Shown in pieces: positions 1-5,053 of a DNA stretch of 5,053 bases. How positions within the stretch are numbered: position 1 is the first letter of the stretch; each line of letters begins with the position of its first letter. Source of the stretch: Geopsychrobacter sp. GTDB lineage: Bacteria; Desulfobacterota; Desulfuromonadia; Desulfuromonadales; Geopsychrobacteraceae. Under the pieces are notes generated by a model, which made no database searches, was not told the origin of the DNA, and saw only the letters and a program-made list of their open reading frames with translations. A program made the position numbers and the translations under genes. Location: positions 1 to 5,053 of the forward strand of contig JAKIUS010000163.1 in the NCBI GenBank assembly GCA_021647445.1. Reading direction: 5' to 3'.

Positions 1-488
1 GGCTTGCCCATCGCCAGGCACCAGGCCCTGACGACCTGACCGCCGGCTTCGATCTTGATCCCGAGAGCCTCGGCATCGGGGTCGCCGGCCATCGGTAGCT
101 CGTTGCGGCGCAGGTGAGGTTGTCCCATGTTGACCCGTACTTTGTCGATTTTGTTGTCCTCGTTTAAATAGAGTTGTACCGGTAGGATTCCGGCCCCGGT
201 TTCAATCTGTATTTCGCGTTGATCTATCAGCTTATGGTCCCAGGCGTATTTTGCGACACAGCGTATGCCATTACCGCACATTTCGGCCTCTGAGCCATCG
301 GCATTGAACATCTGCATGCGCAGGTCGGCCTTGTTTGAAGGGAGGATCAGGATCAGGCCATCAGAGCCGATGCCGAAATGTCGATCACTGACAGCAAGCG
401 CAAGTTTTGCCGGCTGTGAGATCGATTGCTTGAATCCATCGACGTAGACATAATCATTTCCAGCACCGTGCATTTTGGTAAATCGCAT
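1..488 (-). CDS. dapF: Diaminopimelate epimerase, N-terminal part (cut by window edge)
   Basis: DapF interconverts LL- and meso-diaminopimelate without a cofactor, using two cysteines, in the cytoplasm. The product feeds lysine synthesis and peptidoglycan. The 162 complete codons visible start [17 protein letters not shown], the hallmark DapF N-terminus (substrate-binding Asn11). They continue with [10 protein letters not shown] (35-44) and [18 protein letters not shown] (60-77), which carries the first catalytic cysteine, Cys71. The visible part ends at AMGK, where the family has its MGNPH motif, so roughly the last 40% of a protein usually about 275 aa long, including the second catalytic cysteine, lies outside the window. 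The start ATG (486-488) is set by AAGGAG at 497-502, eight bases upstream. It is transcribed away from the MBL hydrolase gene. No frameshift or odd residue is seen in the visible part. Confidence 0.97.
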   Translation of the reverse strand, partial: MRFTKMHGAGNDYVYVDGFKQSISQPAKLALAVSDRHFGIGSDGLILILPSNKADLRMQMFNADGSEAEMCGNGIRCVAKYAWDHKLIDQREIQIETGAGILPVQLYLNEDNKIDKVRVNMGQPHLRRNELPMAGDPDAEALGIKIEAGGQVVRAWCLAMGK

Positions 489-496
489 GGATAAGG

Positions 497-502
497 CTCC
501 TT
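497..502 (-). promoter_or_regulatory. Shine-Dalgarno of dapF
   Basis: AAGGAG on the minus strand lies 8 nt before the ATG at 486-488. It fixes the dapF start to the codon that gives the conserved N-terminus. Confidence 0.85.
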
Positions 503-532
503 GCCGGTTGTAGTAGGCGAAAATCCTCTGCT

Positions 533-562
533 ACTATAAACAAGAGTCGCGCCCTGCGACAA
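533..562 (-). promoter_or_regulatory. Candidate sigma-70 promoter of dapF
   Basis: Read on the minus strand, a -35-like TTGTCG (557-562) and a -10-like TATAGT (533-538) are separated by 18 bp. Transcription would begin near 526 and leave a leader of about 38 nt before the dapF ATG. The -10 matches consensus at five of six bases and the -35 at four of six. A second TATAAT-like hexamer occurs upstream on the same strand, around 574-579, but has no -35 at a normal distance. Assigned by eye only. Confidence 0.45.
546..560. repeat. Short dyad (GTCGC-5-GCGAC) inside the dapF promoter spacer
   Basis: GTCGC (546-550) and GCGAC (556-560) form a perfect 5-bp inverted repeat around GCCCT. The dyad lies between the proposed -35 and -10 of dapF and slightly overlaps the -35, where a repressor site would be effective. 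Such a short dyad can occur by chance, and no regulator is identified. Confidence 0.3.
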
Positions 563-597
563 CTGATTAAGGCATTATATCCGCCGCGAGGCGTCAC

Positions 598-624
598 AAG
601 GAGAACGAAGAGATTATGGCGTAA
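598..624 (+). promoter_or_regulatory. Shine-Dalgarno plus two-codon ORF (ATG GCG TAA)
   Basis: A strong AAGGAG (598-603) is followed after 12 nt by ATG (616-618), one GCG codon and TAA (622-624). The downstream small ORF continues in the same frame right after this stop. It could be a start-stop leader that allows reinitiation, or the true 5' end of the small gene broken by a nonsense change. The sequence alone does not decide between these. The SD-to-ATG spacing is longer than ideal. Confidence 0.4.
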
Positions 625-654
625 AACCTGAAAACGAAAATTTGGCAGACCGGT

Positions 655-828
655 ATGCTGGAATGGTGGGGGATGATCGATAACGAGGACCTGTTTCTGG
701 GCAGTCGAGAATTTCCACAGCCCCCCGATGAGGGGGATGAGTGGCTGGTTGTCGCGACCGGTGATCGTTTCAAGGTTATTGACAGCGAAATCTGCCGGAT
801 TGTGGTCGGGGAGAAGCAGGCTTGGTAG
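655..828 (+). CDS. Small hypothetical protein, 57 aa, overlapping the MBL hydrolase gene
   Basis: I do not recognise this protein. From ATG 655 it begins MLEWWGMIDNEDLFLGSREF, then has a proline/acidic turn (PQPPDEGDEW, 21-30), a beta-strand-like stretch (WLVVATGDRFKVID) and ends GEKQAW. It looks like a small, acidic, soluble protein with four tryptophans and a single cysteine (Cys47); there is no signal peptide or membrane segment. The frame is open from 625, just after the ATG-GCG-TAA, so a longer form from CTG 628 is possible. ATG 655 has no good Shine-Dalgarno. Its stop TAG (826-828) overlaps the TTG start (822) of the next gene by 7 nt, which suggests translational coupling. The sensible amino-acid composition and the overlap support a real gene; the weak start argues against it. 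Confidence 0.55.
   Translation: MLEWWGMIDNEDLFLGSREFPQPPDEGDEWLVVATGDRFKVIDSEICRIVVGEKQAW
808..813 (+). promoter_or_regulatory. Shine-Dalgarno supporting the TTG start of the MBL hydrolase
   Basis: GGGGAG lies 8 nt before TTG 822 and inside the end of the small upstream ORF. It favours the TTG over GTG 837, which has only GAG directly next to it. Confidence 0.6.
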
Positions 829-1439
829 CTCTTGAGGTGTTGCAGATTCCGGCCTGGCAGATGGATAACTTTGCCTCTCTGGTTTTCTGCCCGCAAACCC
901 GTAAGGCGGTCGTTGTTGACCCCTCACTCAGGCCGCAGGCGGTGCTCGAACTCGCCGTGGCACAGCAGTTACAGATTGTTGGCCTGCTCAATACCCATGG
1001 TCATCATGATCACATTGCTGGAAACGATGAAATCCAGGCGGCAGGTAAGGTGCCGCACTGGGGGCATCCCCTCGATCTGCCGCAGGCTGATAAGGCCTTG
1101 CTCGACGGGACGGAAGTGCCTGTCGGTGCCGGTTTTTTGCGGGTGATGCACACTCCGGGACACACCCCTGGTTCGGTTGTTCTTTTAAGCGGGTCAGGCT
1201 TGATAACCGGCGACACCCTGTTTGTCGGCCGCTGTGGCCGTGCCGATCTGCCGGGGAGTGATGTTGATCAGCTTTTTGATAGTCTGCAGCGTCTGAAGGT
1301 GTTAGATGGCGATCTTAAGGTCTATCCTGGGCACGATTACGGTGCGCGTCCGGTTTCGACGATCGCCGATGAGCGACGGGAGAACGATTTTTTGATGGCC
1401 CCGGATCGCGCGAGCTTCATCCGCCTGCGCATGGGGTGA
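822..1439 (+). CDS. MBL-fold metallo-hydrolase (glyoxalase II / ETHE1-like)
   Basis: A 205-aa metallo-beta-lactamase-fold enzyme. The binuclear metal site is complete: THGHHDH (His59, His61, Asp63, His64), His114 in HTPGHTPGS, Asp131 in ITGDTLF, and His171 in YPGHDYG. The stretches GRCGRADLPGSD (136-147) and YPGHDYGARPVSTIADERR are typical of the bacterial glyoxalase II-like/persulfide dioxygenase-like branch. The length is short of classical GloB (about 250 aa), and the C-terminal hydroxyacylglutathione-binding domain is absent. The true substrate, perhaps a thioester or a persulfide, is therefore unknown. The TTG start at 822 is preceded at 8 nt by GGGGAG (808-813). A GTG at 837 is an alternative that would remove five residues. 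It overlaps the small ORF upstream and ends ahead of a strong hairpin terminator. Probably cytoplasmic, as no signal peptide is seen. Confidence 0.93.
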   Translation: MVALEVLQIPAWQMDNFASLVFCPQTRKAVVVDPSLRPQAVLELAVAQQLQIVGLLNTHGHHDHIAGNDEIQAAGKVPHWGHPLDLPQADKALLDGTEVPVGAGFLRVMHTPGHTPGSVVLLSGSGLITGDTLFVGRCGRADLPGSDVDQLFDSLQRLKVLDGDLKVYPGHDYGARPVSTIADERRENDFLMAPDRASFIRLRMG

Positions 1440-1470
1440 GGGCCGGGCCGTTAGTAGTGATTGTTTCACG

Positions 1471-1514
1471 AAAAAAGGGCCACATTGCTCAACGGAGCAA
1501 TGTGGCCCTTTTTT
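1471..1514. terminator. Bidirectional rho-independent terminator (perfect 20-bp stem)
   Basis: The arms 1471-1490 and 1495-1514 are exact reverse complements around an AACG loop. Each strand reads an A run, a GC-rich stem and a T run, so it can terminate transcription both ways. It sits between the convergent MBL hydrolase (ending 1439) and the zinc-ribbon gene (ending 1546), where a shared terminator is expected. Confidence 0.95.
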
Positions 1515-1545
1515 ATGCTGTATTGGTCTCGCTTGTTCGTTGTGC

Positions 1546-2130
1546 TTATTTTTTTTCGGCATCCTCGATGTCGAGGGCGTCAAGAGAAAAATCCTCTTCG
1601 GTCTCGGCAAAGATGTCAGCTGCCGGATCTTCCTCGGCATCAAAACCGAACTCTTCAGGATCCACAGTGTTGGTCTCTACTGGTTTGCTCGTCTCTGTTT
1701 CGGATTCATCGAAGGTGAAATCGTCAGTCAGAGATTCTTCAGTTGCGGGCGAAGATGGCTTCTGGGCCGGTGCCTCCTCTGCTTCCGGTGCGGGCAAGGT
1801 CTCTTCAATATCATCCTCCGAAGCGACCTCTTCGAAGAGTTCGTCGAAAGCGAGATTTTCCTCATCATCGCTATCGCCCATGAAGTCGAAACCGAAGTCA
1901 TCAGCAGAGTCTTCAACGTTGCCGCCGCCAAAATCATCAAAAGCGAGATCTGTCGCAGGTGCAGTCGCTACCAGTTGTTCTGTGTCTGTTGCGGCCATTA
2001 CGGTCGAAATTTCAGAGAGCAGGATACTCTGAATGCTGAAACGGGCTTTATGCTCCGTTAAGTCTTTATTGCATTTTTTGCAACTATCAAGGTGGTCGAA
2101 GCTGTTATAGCCACACTTGGGGCATTTCAT
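1546..2130 (-). CDS. Zinc-ribbon protein with long acidic, Phe/Asp-repeat tail (uncharacterised)
   Basis: A 194-aa protein of unknown function. Residues 1-24 form a compact zinc ribbon with two CxxC pairs (Cys3/Cys6 in MKCPKCGYNSFD, and Cys17/Cys20 in SCKKCNKDL). A short segment follows (about 29-48, FSIQSILLSEISTVM) that may form a helix. Residues 61-194 look disordered: 51 of 134 are Asp or Glu and only four are Lys, and the tail is rich in Ala, Ser, Thr and Pro. The pattern [DE]F[GTS][FL]D recurs at 78-82, 127-131, 150-154 and 170-174. There is no signal peptide or transmembrane span. It is the last gene of the prmA-rsmE operon. Its ATG overlaps the rsmE stop by 4 nt, and AAAGGA (2137-2142) lies 6 nt upstream. 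A role in protein or RNA binding near the ribosome would be a guess from context only. Confidence 0.85.
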   Translation of the reverse strand: MKCPKCGYNSFDHLDSCKKCNKDLTEHKARFSIQSILLSEISTVMAATDTEQLVATAPATDLAFDDFGGGNVEDSADDFGFDFMGDSDDEENLAFDELFEEVASEDDIEETLPAPEAEEAPAQKPSSPATEESLTDDFTFDESETETSKPVETNTVDPEEFGFDAEEDPAADIFAETEEDFSLDALDIEDAEKK

Positions 2131-2897
2131 GACAATTCCTTTCCATTCGATCTGGATGAAAAGCTGTCCTTAGCTGAGGAGAAATCCCCATAAACATATT
2201 GTAAAATCGACAGGATGGCAAGTCCGGCAGTCTCGGTGCGTAAAATTCTTGGCCCGAGCCGCAAGGTTTTAAAGCCCGCTGCTTGGGCTTGTATTGCTTC
2301 CTGTGTTGAAAAACCACCTTCTGGCCCGACCAGTAAGCTGATGCTTGTCGGGGGCTGCTCAGGTAACAGTTGTGGTAAGGGGGCCGAGGCGTCCTCCCAG
2401 AGCATCAATTTGAGATCCCCCCGGGCATTGTTTAGGGCGCTGGTCAGATTGTCACTGAGCTCAACGGCCGGGGCGAAGAGTTGTCCCGACTGTTGGCAGG
2501 CCTGAAGGATGATTTTTTGCCAGCGTTTGAGGCGGGTTGCTTTTTTGTCCTGGGTAATCTTGAGCATGGTCCGTTCGCTTGAAGTCAGTACGAAATTTGA
2601 TAGACCAAGTTCGGTCCCTTTTTGCAGGACCAGGTCGAGTTTTTCTCCCTTGGCCAATCCCTGGATTAGCTCAATGCTGAAGGCGGGCGGGGAAAACTGT
2701 GTTACTTCCAGGACTCTGGCATTTTCTCCGCCGGGTTCAAGGGCGCAGAGAACAACCGCACCATTTCCATTGAACAGTTCAAACTGACTGCCGGGCGGTT
2801 GGCGCAAGACGGTGAAGAGGTGGCGCGTAACCTCAGGGGGGAGAGCGATAACGGTATCGTTGGCCGCAGGCAATTGGGCGACGTAAAAGCGTCTCAT
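2127..2897 (-). CDS. rsmE: 16S rRNA (uracil-1498-N3)-methyltransferase RsmE
   Basis: RsmE uses S-adenosylmethionine to methylate N3 of U1498 in 16S rRNA, at the decoding region of the small subunit. The 256-aa protein has the expected order for this SPOUT-class (trefoil-knot) family. An N-terminal PUA-like part starts MRRFYVAQ and contains HLFTVLR (26-32). Next come GLAKGEKLDLVLQKGTELG (80-98) and the glutamine/cysteine stretch LQACQQSGQ (131-139). The knot motifs are LLVGPEGGFS (188-197) and LRLGPRILRTETA (212-224). The length is close to the E. coli protein (243 aa), with a slightly longer Ser-rich C-terminus. The start ATG (2895-2897) lies one base after the prmA stop, and the stop overlaps the zinc-ribbon gene start as ATGA, so the genes are probably translationally coupled. 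Confidence 0.97.
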   Translation of the reverse strand: MRRFYVAQLPAANDTVIALPPEVTRHLFTVLRQPPGSQFELFNGNGAVVLCALEPGGENARVLEVTQFSPPAFSIELIQGLAKGEKLDLVLQKGTELGLSNFVLTSSERTMLKITQDKKATRLKRWQKIILQACQQSGQLFAPAVELSDNLTSALNNARGDLKLMLWEDASAPLPQLLPEQPPTSISLLVGPEGGFSTQEAIQAQAAGFKTLRLGPRILRTETAGLAILSILQYVYGDFSSAKDSFSSRSNGKELS

Positions 2898-2898
2898 T

Positions 2899-3822
2899 CT
2901 AGTTGCGCTGCCAGCTCAAGCAGATCCATTCATCCTGCTCGGTAATGCTCTTGAGTTCGAGGGGGTGTTGGTCGAATGCTTCGCAGACCATGTTCTGTTT
3001 CTCTTTTAAGATGCCGGACAGAAACAGATAGCCACCGGGAGTCAGATGTTCAAACAATTGGGACGCCAGGCGAATATTCTCTTCGGCCAGAATGTTTGCA
3101 ACAACGACATCATAGTTGCCGGGGAGTTGTTCAAGCAGATCTGTTGTGATCTCTATTTTGTCATGTAGATTGTTTTTGCGACAGTTCTCAAGCGCCACTT
3201 CACAGGCTAGGGGGTCGATATCGCAGGCCACAACTTTTTGCGCTCCTAATAACGAGGCCGCCATCGCCAGAATGCCAGACCCGGTTCCAACATCAAGCAG
3301 GCTTTGAGGGGGCTGTCCACGGTCGAAGAGATCGACAATCGCCTCAAGGCAGAGCAGCGTTGTGCCGTGACTGCCGGTGCCGAACGCCATGCCGGGATCA
3401 AGTTCAAGGACCTTTTCGTTTGTTGCCGCAGTGTATGCTTCCCAGCTCGGCCTGATGATCAGATTTCGACCGATGCGCATGCTCGAGAAATGCTGTTTCC
3501 AGCCTTCTGCCCAATCCTCTTGTTTGACCTGTTGCTCTTCACCGAGTTGAAATATGCGCTCGGGAAACAGGGGGCGCAGTTCATCAAGCGCTTGTTCTAT
3601 TTGGGATTTAAGCTCGGTCAGGTTTAAATCTTCAGGAAAATAGGATTGAAGGTGCACATTCGAATGTGGGTCGAGTTCTTCGTCAGGAACAATAAAGGTA
3701 TCTAAATCTCGTTTTTCGACCAGCGTGCCGGTGCAGTGGAGCAGCGAAAGTGCTTCGCAGACAAGATCGACCGCTGGGGCGGGGACGGTAATTTTGAAAA
3801 GTATCCATGCGTCATTTTTCAT
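2899..3822 (-). CDS. prmA: Ribosomal protein L11 methyltransferase PrmA
   Basis: PrmA trimethylates ribosomal protein L11 (N-terminal alpha-amine and lysine side chains) using S-adenosylmethionine. The 307-aa protein is slightly longer than the 293-aa E. coli enzyme. The N-terminal substrate-recognition domain runs to about residue 95. A linker with EDWAEGWKQHF (102-112) follows. The Rossmann methyltransferase domain has GMAFGTGSHGTT (144-155), SAM-binding motif I LLDVGTGSGIL (175-185), the acidic loop DIDP (201-204) and NILAE (243-247), which replaces the NPPY of other methyltransferases as usual in PrmA. It is the first gene of the operon with rsmE and the zinc-ribbon gene. The ATG at 3820-3822 has only a weak, close AAGAG (3826-3830) as Shine-Dalgarno. 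Confidence 0.97.
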   Translation of the reverse strand: MKNDAWILFKITVPAPAVDLVCEALSLLHCTGTLVEKRDLDTFIVPDEELDPHSNVHLQSYFPEDLNLTELKSQIEQALDELRPLFPERIFQLGEEQQVKQEDWAEGWKQHFSSMRIGRNLIIRPSWEAYTAATNEKVLELDPGMAFGTGSHGTTLLCLEAIVDLFDRGQPPQSLLDVGTGSGILAMAASLLGAQKVVACDIDPLACEVALENCRKNNLHDKIEITTDLLEQLPGNYDVVVANILAEENIRLASQLFEHLTPGGYLFLSGILKEKQNMVCEAFDQHPLELKSITEQDEWICLSWQRN

Positions 3823-3844
3823 GGACTCTTAAATATCATTTCAG

Positions 3845-3858
3845 TGCTTTGAAAAGCA
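3845..3858. repeat. Short palindrome upstream of prmA
   Basis: TGCTTT and AAAGCA form exact 6-bp arms around GA, starting 22 bases upstream of the prmA ATG. The position would suit an operator for the prmA operon, but no regulator is known and the repeat may be chance. Confidence 0.25.
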
Positions 3859-4088
3859 ATACTCCTGCCTTGTTCGGGACCATTTGATGGCTTTTTGCGC
3901 AATGAGGGCTCTTCTGGATTTGAAATAATGAAAAACAATTGAGAATGACGGTTGACAAGTTCTGGTTTTTCTGGCTCAATTCTGAGGCTCGGCCAATGAG
4001 AGAAGTTGCGACTTTGTGGTATTCTCTGCGTTGTGTGGTTTGCATATTGTAGATTCATAACTGGCCATTAAAAAATTATTAAGATGGC

Positions 4089-4117
4089 TTGCGAGGGTCG
4101 GATCTCTCTGCTAGAGT
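4089..4117 (+). promoter_or_regulatory. Candidate sigma-70 promoter of the PEP synthase/PPDK regulator gene
   Basis: TTGCGA (4089-4094) and TAGAGT (4112-4117) are 17 bp apart, each matching four of six consensus bases. Transcription would start near 4124, giving a short leader that still contains the Shine-Dalgarno. Found by eye, without a scoring model. Confidence 0.4.
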
Positions 4118-4133
4118 GATACAGACCTTTCAT

Positions 4134-4137
4134 GAGG
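4134..4137 (+). promoter_or_regulatory. Shine-Dalgarno that decides the ATG 4145 start
   Basis: GAGG within TGAGGA lies 7 nt before ATG 4145. For the in-frame TTG at 4139 it would sit only one base away, which is too close, so the ATG start is preferred. Confidence 0.75.
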
Positions 4138-4144
4138 ATTGCTT

Positions 4145-4957
4145 ATGGCTTCACCCTGGGAGGTCTATCTCCTGTCTGACGCAACGGGTGAGACGGCTGA
4201 GAGCATGGTTCAGGCGGCGCTGAGTCAGTTTCGTGATAGACCCGCGATACTGAGAAGGTTCAGCAATGTTCGTAGCAAGAATCAGGTTTATGAGATTCTT
4301 GATCGCGCCTTGTCATCACAGTCGCTCGTGGTTTTTACCCTGGTAAATAGTGAACTCGCGCAACTTGTTTATGAGGAGTGCGATGCGCTCGGCTTGGCCT
4401 GCCATGATCTTTTAACACCTTTATTGCGACGGCTCGCCGAACAGGTCGGCCATTCTCCAGAGGAGATGCCGGGGTTGTTGCGGGGCATGGACGAAGAGTA
4501 TTTTCGGCGCATTGATGCCGTTGAATTTACGGTTAAACATGATGATGGTCAGGAATGCCGAAATTTACATAAGGCCGATATCGTCCTTGCCGGGGTTTCG
4601 CGCTCGAGTAAGACCCCGGTTTCGATCTATCTGGCCCACCGAGGCTGGAAGGTTGCCAACGTGCCGATTGTCGCTGGTATCGATCCGCCGCTGGAGTTAC
4701 TGAAGCTTGATCCAAAGCGGGTCGCAGGTTTGATTATCGATCCGCAACGTCTGTTAGAAATGCGCGCCGCGCGTCTGGTCAATATGGGGCAGAGCCCAAA
4801 GACCGAATACGCGGATTATGAACGGATTGAAGAGGAAATAAGGGCGGCCAAAAAATTGTTTCGCCGTCAGCGTTGGGCGATCATTGATGTTTCGACCAAG
4901 GCGATTGAAGAGACTGCTAACGAAATATTGCAAAAATTGAAACTGAATCGAGCCTGA
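4145..4957 (+). CDS. PEP synthase / pyruvate, phosphate dikinase regulatory protein (DUF299 kinase-phosphorylase)
   Basis: This bifunctional family inactivates PEP synthase or pyruvate, phosphate dikinase by ADP-dependent phosphorylation of a threonine. It restores the enzyme by Pi-dependent removal of the phosphate, so controlling pyruvate-to-PEP flux. The 270-aa protein shows the family features in order: [13 protein letters not shown] (7-19) at the N-terminus, [17 protein letters not shown] (119-135), the P-loop [11 protein letters not shown] (150-160), PIVAGIDPP (174-182) and [17 protein letters not shown] (246-262). The length is normal. It starts at ATG 4145; an in-frame TTG at 4139 is unlikely. 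The target enzyme is not in the window, so sequence alone does not tell whether it acts on PEP synthase (ppsR type) or PPDK. No terminator is seen before the response regulator 63 bases downstream. Confidence 0.95.
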   Translation: MASPWEVYLLSDATGETAESMVQAALSQFRDRPAILRRFSNVRSKNQVYEILDRALSSQSLVVFTLVNSELAQLVYEECDALGLACHDLLTPLLRRLAEQVGHSPEEMPGLLRGMDEEYFRRIDAVEFTVKHDDGQECRNLHKADIVLAGVSRSSKTPVSIYLAHRGWKVANVPIVAGIDPPLELLKLDPKRVAGLIIDPQRLLEMRAARLVNMGQSPKTEYADYERIEEEIRAAKKLFRRQRWAIIDVSTKAIEETANEILQKLKLNRA

Positions 4958-5020
4958 TGATCTCGCCTGTCGACGGTCAGGGAGTATTCTGGACAGATCA
5001 CCATAATGGGAGTAAGCACT

Positions 5021-5053
5021 ATGAGAATTCTGGTTGTTGAAGACGAAAAAAAA
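5021..5053 (+). CDS. Response regulator, first 11 codons (cut by window edge)
   Basis: The window ends 11 codons into a gene that reads MRILVVEDEKK. This is the classic first beta-strand and acidic pocket of a CheY-like receiver domain; the ED pair helps bind the Mg ion used in aspartate phosphorylation. The ATG is preceded at 8 nt by GGGAG (5008-5012). The start is very typical of OmpR-type DNA-binding response regulators, but the output domain and any partner sensor kinase are outside the window. It follows the PEP synthase/PPDK regulator by 63 bases with no clear terminator, so co-transcription is possible but unproven. Confidence 0.85.
   Translation, partial: MRILVVEDEKK

Larger units (their letters stand above)
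3823..4144. other. Divergent intergenic region between prmA and the PEP synthase/PPDK regulator
   Basis: About 320 bases separate the two divergent genes; I see no convincing gene or RNA here. It is more AT-rich than its surroundings, especially around 4040-4085. It holds a 6-bp palindrome TGCTTT-GA-AAAGCA (3845-3858) close to prmA and a perfect TTGACA hexamer on the plus strand (3952-3957) with no good -10 at 17 bp. A better promoter candidate for the plus-strand gene lies at 4089-4117. No clear promoter for the prmA operon could be picked by eye, although TTGTCA on the minus strand is the reverse of the hexamer region (3953-3958). Confidence 0.6.

Noticed and set aside
582..593. CGCC-GCGA-GGCG mini-hairpin with a GNRA-like loop
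   Set aside because: Only four base pairs; too short to claim as a regulatory RNA structure without conservation.
454..927. A 157-codon minus-strand frame across the dapF upstream region
   Set aside because: It overlaps the dapF start, the intergenic region, the small ORF and the hydrolase start. Its Arg/Pro-rich translation has no domain and it lacks a ribosome binding site.
1436..2032. A 198-codon, very Ser-rich plus-strand frame
   Set aside because: It is the antisense shadow of the acidic zinc-ribbon gene: Asp/Glu codons read backwards give Ser-rich frames. It also runs through the terminator hairpin.
3819..4058. A 79-codon minus-strand frame ending in an ATGA overlap with the prmA start
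   Set aside because: The overlap looks operon-like, but the start at 4058 has no Shine-Dalgarno, the region is AT-rich and regulatory in character, and the translation has no recognisable fold or motif. Worth a homology search, but not supported as a gene.
4958..5000. Imperfect inverted repeat (TGATC..TGTC / GACAGATCA) after the PEP synthase/PPDK regulator
   Set aside because: The stem needs a 5-nt bulge and a large loop and has no T run, so it is not a convincing terminator.
5002..5007. CATAAT as a -10 box for the response regulator
   Set aside because: There is no -35 at the right distance, and transcription would start only about seven bases before the ATG, leaving out the Shine-Dalgarno.

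Overview
The window is ordinary bacterial chromosome: dense genes, short spacers and Shine-Dalgarno-led starts. The gene mix is diaminopimelate epimerase, an MBL-fold hydrolase, PrmA-RsmE followed by an acidic zinc-ribbon protein, and a PEP synthase/PPDK regulatory protein next to a response regulator. With moderate GC, this suggests a Gram-negative of the Desulfuromonas/Geobacter kind (former Deltaproteobacteria). That placement is inferred from gene content and protein style, not proven. I see no insertion sequence, phage gene, CRISPR array, tRNA or rRNA.

Layout from left to right. Positions 1-488 (minus) hold the N-terminal 162 codons of dapF (lysine and peptidoglycan precursor synthesis), cut by the window edge. 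Positions 489-654 are a divergent intergenic region with a candidate dapF promoter, small dyads and a strong Shine-Dalgarno leading into a two-codon ORF (ATG GCG TAA). The same frame stays open after that stop and gives an unannotated 57-aa ORF (655-828, plus). Its end overlaps the TTG start of a glyoxalase II/ETHE1-like MBL hydrolase (822-1439, plus). A perfect 20-bp hairpin (1471-1514) flanked by A and T runs then serves as a two-way terminator between convergent genes.

Positions 1546-3822 (minus) are a tight three-gene operon read prmA, rsmE, then a zinc-ribbon acidic protein, with junctions of 1 nt and a 4-nt overlap. It joins methylation of ribosomal protein L11, methylation of 16S rRNA and an uncharacterised protein whose disordered tail repeats an acidic Phe/Asp motif. 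Positions 3823-4144 are a divergent regulatory region. Positions 4145-4957 (plus) encode the bifunctional kinase/phosphorylase that controls PEP synthase or PPDK, and from 5021 a response regulator begins and runs off the window.

Most of the window is well-known housekeeping. The parts that are not obviously described are the small ORF with its start-stop leader, and the zinc-ribbon acidic protein tied to the ribosome-modification operon. I found no convincing evidence of a wholly new multi-gene system.
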